DNA of 64,000 nucleotides from Caballeronia zhejiangensis (GTDB lineage Bacteria; Pseudomonadota; Gammaproteobacteria; Burkholderiales; Burkholderiaceae), in assembly GCF_000698575.1 (NCBI RefSeq), contig NZ_JFHD01000002.1, positions 372,001 through 436,000 of the forward strand. The letters are read 5' to 3'. The notes below the pieces were generated by a model, which had not been told where the DNA came from, did no database searches, and worked only from the letters and a program-made list of their open reading frames with translations. Both the position numbers and the translations under genes were made by a program. Below are positions 28,517 through 38,422 of this stretch, in pieces. Position 1 is the stretch's first letter. Every line of letters begins with the position of its first letter.

Positions 28517-28545
28517 TTATAACCTCAAACGCACGGCGTTGACAA
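28517..28545 (-). promoter_or_regulatory. Sigma70-like promoter of the aroG leader
   Basis: On the minus strand TTGTCA (28540-28545), a 17-base spacer, then TTATAA (28517-28522). Predicted transcript start near 28510, about 32 bases before the leader ATG. Confidence 0.65.
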
Positions 28546-28571
28546 CCCCGCAGCTACGAGAACGCGGACAA

Positions 28572-28621
28572 TCCGCATCGGATCATGCGGCGACACCGCA
28601 AAGACACGCATCCGATGCGGA
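28572..28621 (-). repeat. 12-bp perfect inverted repeat after tldD
   Basis: Arms 28572-28583 (TCCGCATCGGAT) and 28610-28621 (ATCCGATGCGGA), 26-base spacer. It begins 17 bp beyond the tldD stop, so it probably ends tldD transcription or blocks read-through into the aroG promoter. No U-run is seen. Confidence 0.55.
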
Positions 28622-28637
28622 AATCCCGCATGAACCA

Positions 28638-30104
28638 TCAGACCGTGCCGCCGACCGTCATCTTCTCGATACGCAACGTCGGCTGACCGACGCCCACCGG
28701 CACGCTCTGTCCTTCCTTGCCGCAGACGCCGACGCCGCTATCCAGCGACATGTCGTTGCCGATCATCGTCACGTACTTGAGCGACTCAGGCCCGCTGCCG
28801 ATCAGCGTTGCGCCCTTCACCGGATACGTGATCTTGCCGTTCTCGATCATGTACGCCTCGGACGCCGAGAACACGAACTTGCCGTTGGTGATATCGACCT
28901 GACCGCCGCCGAAGTTCACCGCATACAGGCCGTTCTTCACCGACGCCAGAATCTCCTGCGGATCCTTGTCGCCGTTGAGCATGTACGTGTTGGTCATGCG
29001 CGGCATCGGCAGCGCGGCGTACGATTCGCGGCGCGCGTTGCCCGTCACCGGCATCTTCATCAGGCGCGCGTTCAGCGAATCCTGAATGTAGCCCTTGAGA
29101 ATGCCGTCTTCGATCAGCGTCGTGCACTGCGTCGGATTGCCTTCGTCGTCGATATTGAGCGAGCCGCGCCGATTCGGCAGCGTGCCGTCATCGACGACGG
29201 TGACGCCCTTCGCCGCGACCTGCTCGCCGATGCGTCCCGCGAACGCCGACGAGCCCTTGCGGTTGAAATCGCCCTCCAGGCCGTGTCCGACCGCCTCGTG
29301 CAGCAACACGCCGGGCCAGCCCGGCCCGAGCACGACGGTCATCGCGCCGGCCGGAGCAGGGCGCGCTTCGAGATTGACGAGCGCGGCATGCACGGCATCG
29401 TCGACGTACTTCTGGAGGATCGCGTCGGTGAAATAGCCGTAGTCGAAACGTCCGCCGCCGCCGCCGGTGCCGATTTCGCGCCGGCCGTTCTGCTCGGCGA
29501 TCACCGTCACGGAGACGCGCACGAGCGGGCGCACATCCGCCGCGAGCGCGCCGTCGCTGCGCGCGACCAGCACGACATCGTATTCGCCGGCCATGCCGGC
29601 CATCACTTGCGTAATGCGCGGATCTTTCGCCCGCGCCATTTGCTCGACGCGTTCCAGCAATTTCACCTTGGCGGTGGCGTCGAGCGAATGCAGCGGATCG
29701 GCGGCGAGATAAAGATCGCGGCCCGACACGCCCGTAAGCGTGCTCGCCGGCTTGATCTTGTGCTTGCCGCCGCCCGCCTTGGCGATCGCGCGCGTGGCGA
29801 TCGCGGCCTGACGGATGGATTCGGGCGAGAGGTCATCGGAATACGCGAACGCGGTGCGCTCGCCCGACACGGCGCGCACGCCGACGCCCTGATCGATGCT
29901 GAAACTGCCCGATTTGACGATGCCTTCTTCGAGACTCCACGCTTCGCTGCGCGTGGACTGGAAATAGAGATCCGCGTAATCGACGCGATGCGTGAAGATT
30001 TCCGCCAGCGTGCGGGTGATCAGGCCTTCGTCGAGGCCGTAGGGCGTGAGCAAAACGTCCTTCGCCGTGACCAGGTTACGAATGCCGGGTTCGATGATAT
30101 TCAT
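28638..30104 (-). CDS. tldD: Metalloprotease TldD
   Basis: 488-aa protease subunit of the TldD/TldE complex, which unfolds and degrades peptides and matures microcin-type peptides. The zinc site HEAVGH at residues 269-274 (in [14 protein letters not shown]) marks it as the catalytic TldD half. The Gly-rich [11 protein letters not shown] and [19 protein letters not shown] near the C-terminus are family features. The tldE/pmbA partner is not in this window. 127 bp lie between it and the upstream Nit gene on the same strand. Confidence 0.96.
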   Translation of the reverse strand: MNIIEPGIRNLVTAKDVLLTPYGLDEGLITRTLAEIFTHRVDYADLYFQSTRSEAWSLEEGIVKSGSFSIDQGVGVRAVSGERTAFAYSDDLSPESIRQAAIATRAIAKAGGGKHKIKPASTLTGVSGRDLYLAADPLHSLDATAKVKLLERVEQMARAKDPRITQVMAGMAGEYDVVLVARSDGALAADVRPLVRVSVTVIAEQNGRREIGTGGGGGRFDYGYFTDAILQKYVDDAVHAALVNLEARPAPAGAMTVVLGPGWPGVLLHEAVGHGLEGDFNRKGSSAFAGRIGEQVAAKGVTVVDDGTLPNRRGSLNIDDEGNPTQCTTLIEDGILKGYIQDSLNARLMKMPVTGNARRESYAALPMPRMTNTYMLNGDKDPQEILASVKNGLYAVNFGGGQVDITNGKFVFSASEAYMIENGKITYPVKGATLIGSGPESLKYVTMIGNDMSLDSGVGVCGKEGQSVPVGVGQPTLRIEKMTVGGTV

Positions 30105-30231
30105 GCGGTGCCTATTGCGTGTTCTGTGACGAGTTCGATGATATTTGCAGACGATTTGCAGCCTATTCTACGTTCCGATTCGCTCACATCATGTGCGGGG
30201 AGAAACCCGCGTCTTCAAGTTCGCGCGCGCT

Positions 30232-31062
30232 TCAACGGAGCACGCGATGCCGGTAAGCCGGCAAACTCTGTCGCACGGCGGCGATGCGCTTCAGATCGAT
30301 GCCGCCGATCACGACGCCCGGTCCTTCATCCTTCACATCGACGATTTCGCCCCACGGATCGATCAGCATGCTGTGACCCCACGTGCGCCGTCCGTTCTCG
30401 TGATTGCCGCCTTGCGCCGCCGCGAGCACATAACACTGATTCTCGACGGCGCGCGCCGTGAGCAGCGTCTGCCAGTGCGCGCGGCCGGTCGTGTAAGTGA
30501 ACGCGGATGGCACGACCATCAGCGCGCAATCGCCGAGCTTTCGATACAACTCCGGAAAGCGCAGGTCGTAGCACACCGACAATCCCACGCGTCCGAACGG
30601 CGCGTCGAATGAGCGTACTTCGTTCCCCGGAAAGATCGTGCGCGCTTCGTCGAACGATTCCTCGCCCTTTTCGAAATTGAACAGATGAATCTTGTCGTAG
30701 CGCGCGACCTGCTGTCCGCGCGGATCGAAGACGAGCGTCGTGTTCATCACGCGATCCGGTTCCGGCGACTGCAACGGCAACGTCCCGCCGATGATCCATA
30801 CGCCGTGTTCGCGCGCCGCGTCGGAAAGGAACCGCTGGATCGGCCCGTCGCCCGGCGTTTCGCGGATCGCGAGCTTATCGGTGTCCTTGAAGCCCATGTA
30901 GCAGAAATATTCGGGCAGGAGCACCAGTTGCGCGCCGCTTCGCGCAGCCTGGGCGATAAGCCGTCCGGCGTCCGCGAGATTCCGGTCGCGATCCGGCGCG
31001 CTGACCATCTGCAGCGCGGCGACCTGAAACGGGGCCGCGCTTTCGCTCGATCTTTCGCTCAT
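30232..31062 (-). CDS. Nit-type carbon-nitrogen hydrolase (deaminated-glutathione amidase-like)
   Basis: 276-aa nitrilase-superfamily amidase with the catalytic triad Glu51 (LLPEYF), Lys124 (YDKIHLFNF) and Cys164 (VCYDLRFPELYR). The segment FNFEKGEESFDEARTIFPG resembles Nit1-type omega-amidases that repair deaminated glutathione. The substrate is inferred from family only. Cytoplasmic, full length. Conserved placement between yhdP and tldD in Burkholderia. Confidence 0.9.
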   Translation of the reverse strand: MSERSSESAAPFQVAALQMVSAPDRDRNLADAGRLIAQAARSGAQLVLLPEYFCYMGFKDTDKLAIRETPGDGPIQRFLSDAAREHGVWIIGGTLPLQSPEPDRVMNTTLVFDPRGQQVARYDKIHLFNFEKGEESFDEARTIFPGNEVRSFDAPFGRVGLSVCYDLRFPELYRKLGDCALMVVPSAFTYTTGRAHWQTLLTARAVENQCYVLAAAQGGNHENGRRTWGHSMLIDPWGEIVDVKDEGPGVVIGGIDLKRIAAVRQSLPAYRHRVLR

Positions 31063-31118
31063 GTCTTGGGTGCGCTGTCTAAAAAGGGGACGAAAACCGC
31101 GCCGCCGAACGCCCGTTT

Positions 31119-34100
31119 TCAGCGGGCAGCGGCCGGAGCCACGGCGGCGGGGGGTGTTTCGATCTTACCCTGATCGCCAGTGAGCCGCTTAACGACGGGT
31201 TTGCTCCACGAGCCGGTGATCGAATAGTCGAGCGCGAACGCTTTCTGAATCGACGCCGACAGCGCGAGATCGGCGGCGAGCGCGCCGAGGCCGAGCAGCG
31301 GATTGATGACCGCCGCGCCCAGTGCGACCGCGCCGGCGCCGACGGTCGGAATCACCTTGACGTGGAGGTCTTGCGTCTGCTTCGGCATATCGACGATGCC
31401 CTGCATCTGCACGCGCGCCGGCGACGTGACCATCAGGAAGTCGTCCGTGCGGCTGATGCCATCGACGATCGTCGCGTTGCCGGTGATCTTCTCGAACGGC
31501 AGGCCCTTGCCGACGACATCCTCGAAATGCAGCGTCAACAGGCTCGCGAGACTGCGCAGGCTGAAGACGCCGAGCCACTTCGCCGAGCCCGGCGCACGCA
31601 GAATCTGCCCGTGACGCAGATCGACGGCGACGTTGCCATCGAGCGTGTTCACGTCGACGGCAGTCGGCCCGCCGTTCCACGCCGCGTGACCCGACACGGT
31701 TCCGCTGCCCGAACCGACCACGTGCGGCGCGCCGAAACGGTCGATCAACTGGCCGCCGTTCTTCACGTCGAGCTTGAAGTTGAGCGACGTGCGGCGCGGA
31801 GTGACGTCATCGGCCTGACTGCGCATCGCGTCCGGTTGCGCGGCGGCCTGCACGACGCCGCCCGGCAGCGTGCGCCACGTCGCGTTCGCGGTGAGCGTCG
31901 CGTCGGGGTTCGCGAGTTCGAGTTTGTCGAGCGTCCAGATCGGCTCATCGGCGATGACTTCGTTATGTGCGTCGACTTCGAGCCGGCCGAGGTCGTGGTC
32001 GCGCAACACGATCTCGTTCACGATGAGATCGATCGTCGGCATGTTGCGCGGCGGCTTCATCACGAGCTTGCCGGCGGCATCGTGCTCCTTCTTCTCCGGA
32101 ATCACGATCTTCGCGAAGCGCGCCTGCAACGCGCCCGGGCTTTCCTTCTTCGCGCCGGGCGTCCACGAGACATCGCCCGACATCTGATTCGACGCGATGT
32201 TCGCTTGCCATGTGCGACCGGTCTCGCTTTCACTCGCGGCAATCGCGACGTTCTCCCAGCGCCGGTCGAGCAGATTGAGCGTCGTGAAATGGATGGCGGC
32301 GCGCGTTGGGATGAATTGCTTCACGTTCTCGCTCATCGGTGCGCGCGGCGCGTTCGCGTCGGCGGGCGAGTCAGGCATCGCGGCGCTGAGTTCGGCGAAA
32401 GTCTTGCGCCAGGCATCGGCATCGAATTCGTTCAGATCGGCGGTCGCGCTCACGCCTTCGGCCGGCAAATCCGCCGGCTTGTTCAGGCCGATCGCGCCGC
32501 GCACGACCTTCACGCGCGCGCGCATGTTCATCGGCTCGGCGACGTTCTGCGGATCGATCTTGACCTGAGCCTTGCCGATCTGCTGAAACACGTAATGCGC
32601 GGCCACCGGGCCGACGTTCAACTGCGCGTCATGCAGATCCGGCGCGCCGCCCGATGATGGCTGGAAGCTGAAGGTGAGCGGCATCGGCGCGCCTTTCGCC
32701 TTGCCGAACGGCGCGGGCAGATCGATGCCGAGTCCGGTCAGATCCGAACTCGCCTGCACGACCGGCAGCGCGTTCTTGGCGCCGTGAACGTGCATCTCGT
32801 AAGGCGCGGCGCCGTCGATGCGCTTCATGAAAGCCGCGACTTGCGGCGTCATCGGCTTGTTGAGGCGGCCCGCGGCATCCGCGCCGATGCGTCCGTTCAC
32901 GTCGAACGCATAGCTGCCGTCCGCCTGCACGCCGCCCTTGGCGCGCACATCGCCGCCGAGCAATTGCGCCGAGAGGCCATTGAGCGTGACGGTTTTCGCG
33001 GCGAAATCGGCACGGCCGCGCAGATGCGAGAGCGGCGGCAGATTGGCGTACCTGACTTCGTTGTCGGCGAAGGTGAGCGAGCCTTTGTACTCCGGCTTGA
33101 TCGGCGGCTGCGGCGCGGGCGGCCGATAGCGCGGAATGCCGAGCGTGAGCGCGAGATCCGCGTTGCCTTTTGCGTCGATCTTGCGGGTCGCGTGCTTCGC
33201 CATCAGGCCGAGCGAGCTGTCGTCGACGTACTTCAGCATGTCGGCGAGCGGGCCGCGCGCCTTGCCGTCGATCCACAGCTTGGTTTCGCGATTGCCCGTA
33301 TCGTCGATGCGCCCGACGACCTTCGAGACCTTCACGCCACGATAATGCCCGCGGCCGATATCGAAGCCGAGCTTGTTCTGCGCGAGCGTGAACGTCCCGT
33401 CGATACCCTCGAACGCCGGCCAGAAGTTCGGCAGGCCGTTGGCCATCTTGCGCGGCGGGAAGGGCGTGGGATCGAACTTGCCGCCGGTGAACGGCGCCTC
33501 GATGCGGAAGATGCCCGCATCGGGAAATTTCGCGTACGGAAAGCGCGTGAGATCGCCGTGCACTTCGATCGTCCCGTTCTTCGCGACGCCCGCCTGCAGC
33601 GCATGGCCGAGATAGACGCGCACGCGCTCGTTGAGGCTCGTCGGCAGATAGCGCACGAGACTCGTCACTTTCAGATGCGAGACCTTCGCCTTCAGATCGA
33701 GATTGCCGCGCCCGTGGCCCTGATTCCAGTAGTCCGCGGTGGCCTCGCCTTCGGCATCCGCGTTCTTCACGCGCAGCGTCTCCAGATGCAGCGTGAACGC
33801 GCGGCGCAGTTCGCCGGGCGCGATCGCATCGGCGACGGTCCAGCGCGCGCGGCCTTGCAGCGAATCGAAGACGAGGCGCGGATCGTCGAACGCGCCGGGA
33901 ACGGTGACGGCGACGTTCTTCGTGTCGATCGTGATGTGGCCGCCTTTCTCGTTCGCGTCGACGCTGCCCCACAGATTCTCGACGCCCGGAATGCCCGCGC
34001 GCGGATGGTTGTTGATCGTGAGCCCGGGCGGCGGCTCCTGCGCCTGCACGCTCAGGCCGTTGAGATCGCCCTTGAACGCGTAGTGCAGAAGCGGCGCGTC

Positions 34101-35432
34101 GCCTTTCTTGCGCTGCTGCTGCGCTTCTTCCTCGGTCTTCGGCGCGGCGCGCTCGGTGTAGATCGTGTAATCGGACACCTGGCCGCGCGGATTGAAGCGC
34201 ACGAGCTCGTTGAGGATCTTCGCCGGCAGCGGCAGCGCACGCGCGAATTCCGCGAGGATGCCGATATCGACGCTATCGCCCGTCAGCCGCAGCAATTGCC
34301 CCTTGCCGACCGAAGGCAGCCGGTACGTGGCCGTCAGCGCGCGCGACACGAGCAGACGCGCGACCGGCGTGCCGTCGTCGAGCGGCAACTGGCCGAACTC
34401 CGCGTGCAGGTCGCGCAGATCGAGCGTGTACGCGTTGTCGCTTTTGTCGATGTTCCAGTTGAAGCTGGCGATCGGAAGATCGAGGCGCGGCTGCGTCGGG
34501 CGCGTGCGCAGCGCGACGTTCGCGCCGGTCAGGTCGCCGGTCGCGTTCTGCAATTGGCCGCCCGCGAAGTTCAGCCAGATCTGGTTGTTGATGCGGCCGC
34601 TGTACATCTGGAACGGCAGCTTCACGTAGCGCGCGAGCGTCGGCAGATCGACGGGACCGGTCGAAACGTAGAGACGGCCGGTCCAGTTCGCGGGCGCGCC
34701 CATCGCCGAGAAGGGTTGATGACGGAAGTCCGCGCGGAAATCGAGCGGGCCGTGCAGCACGTCGCCATCGGCGGGCGCCTTGAGCGCAAGCCGATGACGC
34801 GCGCCGTCGTTGACGATCGCGAGGTGCAGGCGCTTGAACGCGATCTCGGGCGCGGCGCGCTGCGCGTCGCGCCAGCGCAGCGTGCCATCGCGCAGAAGAA
34901 TGCGGTCCTGGCCGAGCAGCCAGGTCGTGAATGCGTTCGAACCGGTGCGATGCGTGGGAATCGGCACGCCCGCGACAGTAACCGCGCCATCGGCGTTGCG
35001 CGCGATGATGACATCGGGTCCGTCGACGGTCAGATCGGCGAGCTTGGGCCGCAGATGCAGCAGCGATCCCCACGCGATGCTCGCGCTCGCGTGCGGCACG
35101 GCGAGGCCCGGCGAGCCATCGGCGGCGTCGATGCGCAGGTTGTCGATATCGATCGTCGGCGAGAGCCCGGACCATCGCGCGGAAATCCTGCCGATGCGCA
35201 ACTGGGCGTGAATCTGCGATGAGACGAGTTGCTCGATCCGCGGCCGGAACGAATCGACCTGCGGCATGACGATATAGCGCAGGCCGACATACACGCCCGC
35301 CACCGCGAAATACGCGATGGCCGCAATGACGAGAAGGAATTTGAAGACGCGCGCAAGCACGCGCTCGGCGTTGCCGCTGGGCCTGGCTTGTCCAACTTCG
35401 GTCGGGTCGACGGATCGTCTGCTGTCGGACAT
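31119..35432 (-). CDS. yhdP: AsmA-like lipid transport protein YhdP (TIGR02099)
   Basis: 1437-aa envelope protein with one N-terminal membrane helix (about residues 27-50, FKFLLVIAAIAYFAVAGVYVGLRY) and a very long beta-rich periplasmic part of the DUF3971/AsmA-like type. E. coli YhdP bridges the inner and outer membranes and moves phospholipid, with TamB and YdbH. The C-terminal QTQDLHVKVIPTVGAGAVAL and LGLGALAADLALSASIQKAFALDYSITGSW region is typical. Divergent from glnE with 182 bp between starts. Slightly longer than E. coli YhdP (about 1266 aa). Confidence 0.92.
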   Translation of the reverse strand: MSDSRRSVDPTEVGQARPSGNAERVLARVFKFLLVIAAIAYFAVAGVYVGLRYIVMPQVDSFRPRIEQLVSSQIHAQLRIGRISARWSGLSPTIDIDNLRIDAADGSPGLAVPHASASIAWGSLLHLRPKLADLTVDGPDVIIARNADGAVTVAGVPIPTHRTGSNAFTTWLLGQDRILLRDGTLRWRDAQRAAPEIAFKRLHLAIVNDGARHRLALKAPADGDVLHGPLDFRADFRHQPFSAMGAPANWTGRLYVSTGPVDLPTLARYVKLPFQMYSGRINNQIWLNFAGGQLQNATGDLTGANVALRTRPTQPRLDLPIASFNWNIDKSDNAYTLDLRDLHAEFGQLPLDDGTPVARLLVSRALTATYRLPSVGKGQLLRLTGDSVDIGILAEFARALPLPAKILNELVRFNPRGQVSDYTIYTERAAPKTEEEAQQQRKKGDAPLLHYAFKGDLNGLSVQAQEPPPGLTINNHPRAGIPGVENLWGSVDANEKGGHITIDTKNVAVTVPGAFDDPRLVFDSLQGRARWTVADAIAPGELRRAFTLHLETLRVKNADAEGEATADYWNQGHGRGNLDLKAKVSHLKVTSLVRYLPTSLNERVRVYLGHALQAGVAKNGTIEVHGDLTRFPYAKFPDAGIFRIEAPFTGGKFDPTPFPPRKMANGLPNFWPAFEGIDGTFTLAQNKLGFDIGRGHYRGVKVSKVVGRIDDTGNRETKLWIDGKARGPLADMLKYVDDSSLGLMAKHATRKIDAKGNADLALTLGIPRYRPPAPQPPIKPEYKGSLTFADNEVRYANLPPLSHLRGRADFAAKTVTLNGLSAQLLGGDVRAKGGVQADGSYAFDVNGRIGADAAGRLNKPMTPQVAAFMKRIDGAAPYEMHVHGAKNALPVVQASSDLTGLGIDLPAPFGKAKGAPMPLTFSFQPSSGGAPDLHDAQLNVGPVAAHYVFQQIGKAQVKIDPQNVAEPMNMRARVKVVRGAIGLNKPADLPAEGVSATADLNEFDADAWRKTFAELSAAMPDSPADANAPRAPMSENVKQFIPTRAAIHFTTLNLLDRRWENVAIAASESETGRTWQANIASNQMSGDVSWTPGAKKESPGALQARFAKIVIPEKKEHDAAGKLVMKPPRNMPTIDLIVNEIVLRDHDLGRLEVDAHNEVIADEPIWTLDKLELANPDATLTANATWRTLPGGVVQAAAQPDAMRSQADDVTPRRTSLNFKLDVKNGGQLIDRFGAPHVVGSGSGTVSGHAAWNGGPTAVDVNTLDGNVAVDLRHGQILRAPGSAKWLGVFSLRSLASLLTLHFEDVVGKGLPFEKITGNATIVDGISRTDDFLMVTSPARVQMQGIVDMPKQTQDLHVKVIPTVGAGAVALGAAVINPLLGLGALAADLALSASIQKAFALDYSITGSWSKPVVKRLTGDQGKIETPPAAVAPAAAR

Positions 35433-35614
35433 GCTGCTGCTGTTCGGCGATATGGTAGTTTTGCGTGTTTGACGCTGAAATGTAACACGGGCATTGCGGC
35501 GACGGCCGCTGCCTGCGCACTCGTGGAGGCTCGCTGAGCCGCGCCCGGCAAGACTTGCGGCGCGGTGTTATACCGCGATGCCTTTCCGGAAGCAATGAGC
35601 GAACCTAACCTTTC

Positions 35615-38413
35615 ATGACCGACGCAACTCTTCTCAGTTCCGATTATTCCAACTATGCGGCGCGCGCGTACTCGGCGCGTCCCGAACTGGCGTCGAATGT
35701 CGCGCAATGGGCGCAGACGCGCATCACGCGTGGGTGGATCGAAGCGCGGCTGGACGCGCACTGCACGCCTTGCACCGAAAGCGGCGTGCTCGATGAAGCC
35801 GCGCTCAAGACCGCGTTGCGCCGCTTGCGGACCGAAGTCTTCTGCACGGTGATGGAGCGCGATCTCGCGGGCACCGCCGATGTCGCCGAAGTCACCGGCG
35901 CGATGACCGATCTCGCCGAAGTCACGGTGCAGCGCGCGCTGGCGGTGCTGTCGGCCGATCTCGAAGCGCTCTTCGGCGAGCCGCGCGGACCGGACGGCGA
36001 GCGGCTCACGCTCGGCGTCGTCGGCATGGGCAAGCTGGGCGGGCGCGAGCTGAACGCATCGTCGGATATCGATCTGATCTTCGTCTACGAAGAGGACGGC
36101 GAAACCTCGGGCGGCACGCGCTCGGCACTCCCGACGCAGGAATTCTTCACACGGCTCGGCCGGCGGCTGATCGGCGCGCTCGCGGAAATGACGCAAGACG
36201 GCTACGTCTTTCGCGTCGACATGCGGCTGCGTCCCAACGGCGACTCCGGCCCGCTCGTGTGCAGTCTCGGCATGCTCGAAGAGTATTTCTACGTGCAGGG
36301 CCGCGAATGGGAGCGCTACGCGTGGATCAAGGGCCGGCTCATCTCGGAGACGAAGAGCGATTCGGCGAAGCGTCTCGCGAAGCAGCTCGAAGCCATCGCG
36401 ACGCCCTTCATCTACCGGCGCTATCTCGATTACGGCGTGATCGCCGCGATCCGCTCGCTGCATCAGCAGATTCGGCAGGAAGCGCGGCGGCGCGCGTCGA
36501 TGCGCCCCGACAAGGCCGACGACATCAAGCTCGGACGCGGCGGCATTCGTGAGATCGAATTCAGCGCGCAAGTATTTCAGTTGATTCGAGGCGGACAGGC
36601 AGCGGATTTCCGCATTCGTCCGACGCTCGCGGTGCTCGAACGCGCCGCTGCGCATGGCCTGCTCGCGCCGCAGGTGTGCAAGGCGCTGTCCGACGCTTAT
36701 CTCTTTTTGCGCACGGTCGAGCACCGGCTGCAATACCGCAACGATGCACAGACGCACGCGATGCCCGTCGCCGACGACGAGCGCGCGTTGCTCGCGAAAT
36801 CGCTCGGCTTCGCGGACTACGCCGCGCTGATGGAAACACTCGACGCGCATCGCGAGCTCGTCGAGCAGCAGTTCGACGCGATCTTCGCCGACAAGGTGAG
36901 CGGGCAGGGCGGCTGCGGCGTCGCGGAGGATTCGGTGGCGTCGTGGATCTGGAGCGGCGCGCTCGCCGACGATTCCGCGCAGGAAGAGCTCGCCGCGCGC
37001 CTCATGGAACTCGGCTTCGCGGACCCGGCGCCGGTGCTCGCACGTCTGACGGGCGTGTGGAATTCGGCGCGTTACGCCGGCTTGCCGTCGCAGAGCCGCG
37101 AACGCTTCGATATCGTCGCTCAACGCTCGATAGAAGCCGTGCAGTCGATCGATGCGCCGCGCCGCGCCGACACCATCATGCGGCTTTTCGATCTGCTCGA
37201 AGCGACGGCCAAGCGCGGCGCGTATCTCGCGCTGCTGACCGAATATCCGGCGGCGCTCGCGCGCGTGCTCTCGGTGCTGTCGGGGTCGCGCTGGGCGGCG
37301 GGCTATCTGATCCGCCATCCGCAATTGCTCGATGAATTGCTCGACGACGAAGCCATCGCCAGCCCGTTCGACTGGGCCGCGTTCAAACGCTCGCTGATCG
37401 CACGGCTCGATGCCGCCGAGGACGCGGAACATCAAATGGATCTGCTGCGTCACGCGCATCAGGCCGAAGTATTTCGCATTCTGCTGATCGATCTCGCCGG
37501 GCATCTGAGCGTCGAGCACGTGAGCGACCGTCTCTCCGAACTCGCCGACGCCGTGCTCGACGTCACCGTGCAGACCGTGTGGAAGCAGTTCCCGAAGCGG
37601 CATCGCGAGACGCCGCGCTTTGCGGTCATCGCGTACGGAAAGCTCGGCGGCAAGGAACTGGGCTACGCGTCGGACCTCGACCTCATCTTTCTGTACGACG
37701 ATCCCGACGACGCGGCCTCCGACATCTACGCGATGTTCACGCGCCGCCTCATTACGTGGCTCACGTCGGCGACGGGCGCGGGCACGCTCTTCGACGTCGA
37801 CTTGCGTCTGCGGCCGAATGGCGAATCGGGCCTGCTCGTGACCGACCTCGCATCGTTTCGCCGCTATCAGATTCGCGAGGGCGACGCGGCGAACACGGCG
37901 TGGGTCTGGGAGCATCAGGCGCTTTCGCGCGCACGCTACAGCGCGGGCGATGCCGAAATCGGCGCGGAGTTCGAGCAGATTCGCGCCGACGTGCTCGTCA
38001 TGGAACGCGACGCGGCCGCGCTTGCGCGCGAGATCGTGTCGATGCGCCAGCGCGTCGCCGATGGCCATCCGAATCGCAGCGACCTGTTCGATCTGAAGCA
38101 CGATCGCGGCGGCATGGTCGATATCGAGTTCATCGTTCAGTACTGGGTGTTGCTGCACGCGCGCGAGCATCGCGAGTTTCTGCGCAACGCGGGGAATATC
38201 ACGCTGTTGAAGATCGCCGCGAAAAGCGGATTGATCGCCGAAGCAGAAGCCGATGCGATCGGCGCGGCGTATCGCCATTACCGCAAGCTGCAGCACACGC
38301 TGCGGCTCGACGGTATGGAAAAGGCGCGCGTCGATCCGGCCACGGTTCAGACCGAACGCGACGCGGTGACGGCGCTGTGGGACCGCGTGTTCGCAGTGGC
38401 GTCGGCGGGCTGA
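35615..38413 (+). CDS. glnE: Bifunctional glutamine synthetase adenylyltransferase/adenylyl-removing enzyme
   Basis: 932-aa regulator that adenylylates and deadenylylates glutamine synthetase according to PII state. Two nucleotidyltransferase domains are seen: GMGKLGGRELNASSDIDLIF near residue 137 (removing half) and AYGKLGGKELGYASDLDLIF near 672 (adenylylating half). Both keep the G-S/A-D-x-D metal motif. Helical linkers contain KLGRGGIREIEF and KHDRGGMVDIEF. Starts at ATG 35615. Converges on recN with a 9-bp gap. Confidence 0.96.
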   Translation: MTDATLLSSDYSNYAARAYSARPELASNVAQWAQTRITRGWIEARLDAHCTPCTESGVLDEAALKTALRRLRTEVFCTVMERDLAGTADVAEVTGAMTDLAEVTVQRALAVLSADLEALFGEPRGPDGERLTLGVVGMGKLGGRELNASSDIDLIFVYEEDGETSGGTRSALPTQEFFTRLGRRLIGALAEMTQDGYVFRVDMRLRPNGDSGPLVCSLGMLEEYFYVQGREWERYAWIKGRLISETKSDSAKRLAKQLEAIATPFIYRRYLDYGVIAAIRSLHQQIRQEARRRASMRPDKADDIKLGRGGIREIEFSAQVFQLIRGGQAADFRIRPTLAVLERAAAHGLLAPQVCKALSDAYLFLRTVEHRLQYRNDAQTHAMPVADDERALLAKSLGFADYAALMETLDAHRELVEQQFDAIFADKVSGQGGCGVAEDSVASWIWSGALADDSAQEELAARLMELGFADPAPVLARLTGVWNSARYAGLPSQSRERFDIVAQRSIEAVQSIDAPRRADTIMRLFDLLEATAKRGAYLALLTEYPAALARVLSVLSGSRWAAGYLIRHPQLLDELLDDEAIASPFDWAAFKRSLIARLDAAEDAEHQMDLLRHAHQAEVFRILLIDLAGHLSVEHVSDRLSELADAVLDVTVQTVWKQFPKRHRETPRFAVIAYGKLGGKELGYASDLDLIFLYDDPDDAASDIYAMFTRRLITWLTSATGAGTLFDVDLRLRPNGESGLLVTDLASFRRYQIREGDAANTAWVWEHQALSRARYSAGDAEIGAEFEQIRADVLVMERDAAALAREIVSMRQRVADGHPNRSDLFDLKHDRGGMVDIEFIVQYWVLLHAREHREFLRNAGNITLLKIAAKSGLIAEAEADAIGAAYRHYRKLQHTLRLDGMEKARVDPATVQTERDAVTALWDRVFAVASAG

Positions 38414-38422
38414 CGCGGATGC

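Noticed and set aside
32784..35222. 812-codon open frame antisense to yhdP
   Set aside because: Shadow composition and no motifs; yhdP itself shows AsmA-like features throughout.
35030..38296. 1088-codon frame antisense to glnE
   Set aside because: Contains no domain pattern; glnE has two intact nucleotidyltransferase motifs on the other strand.
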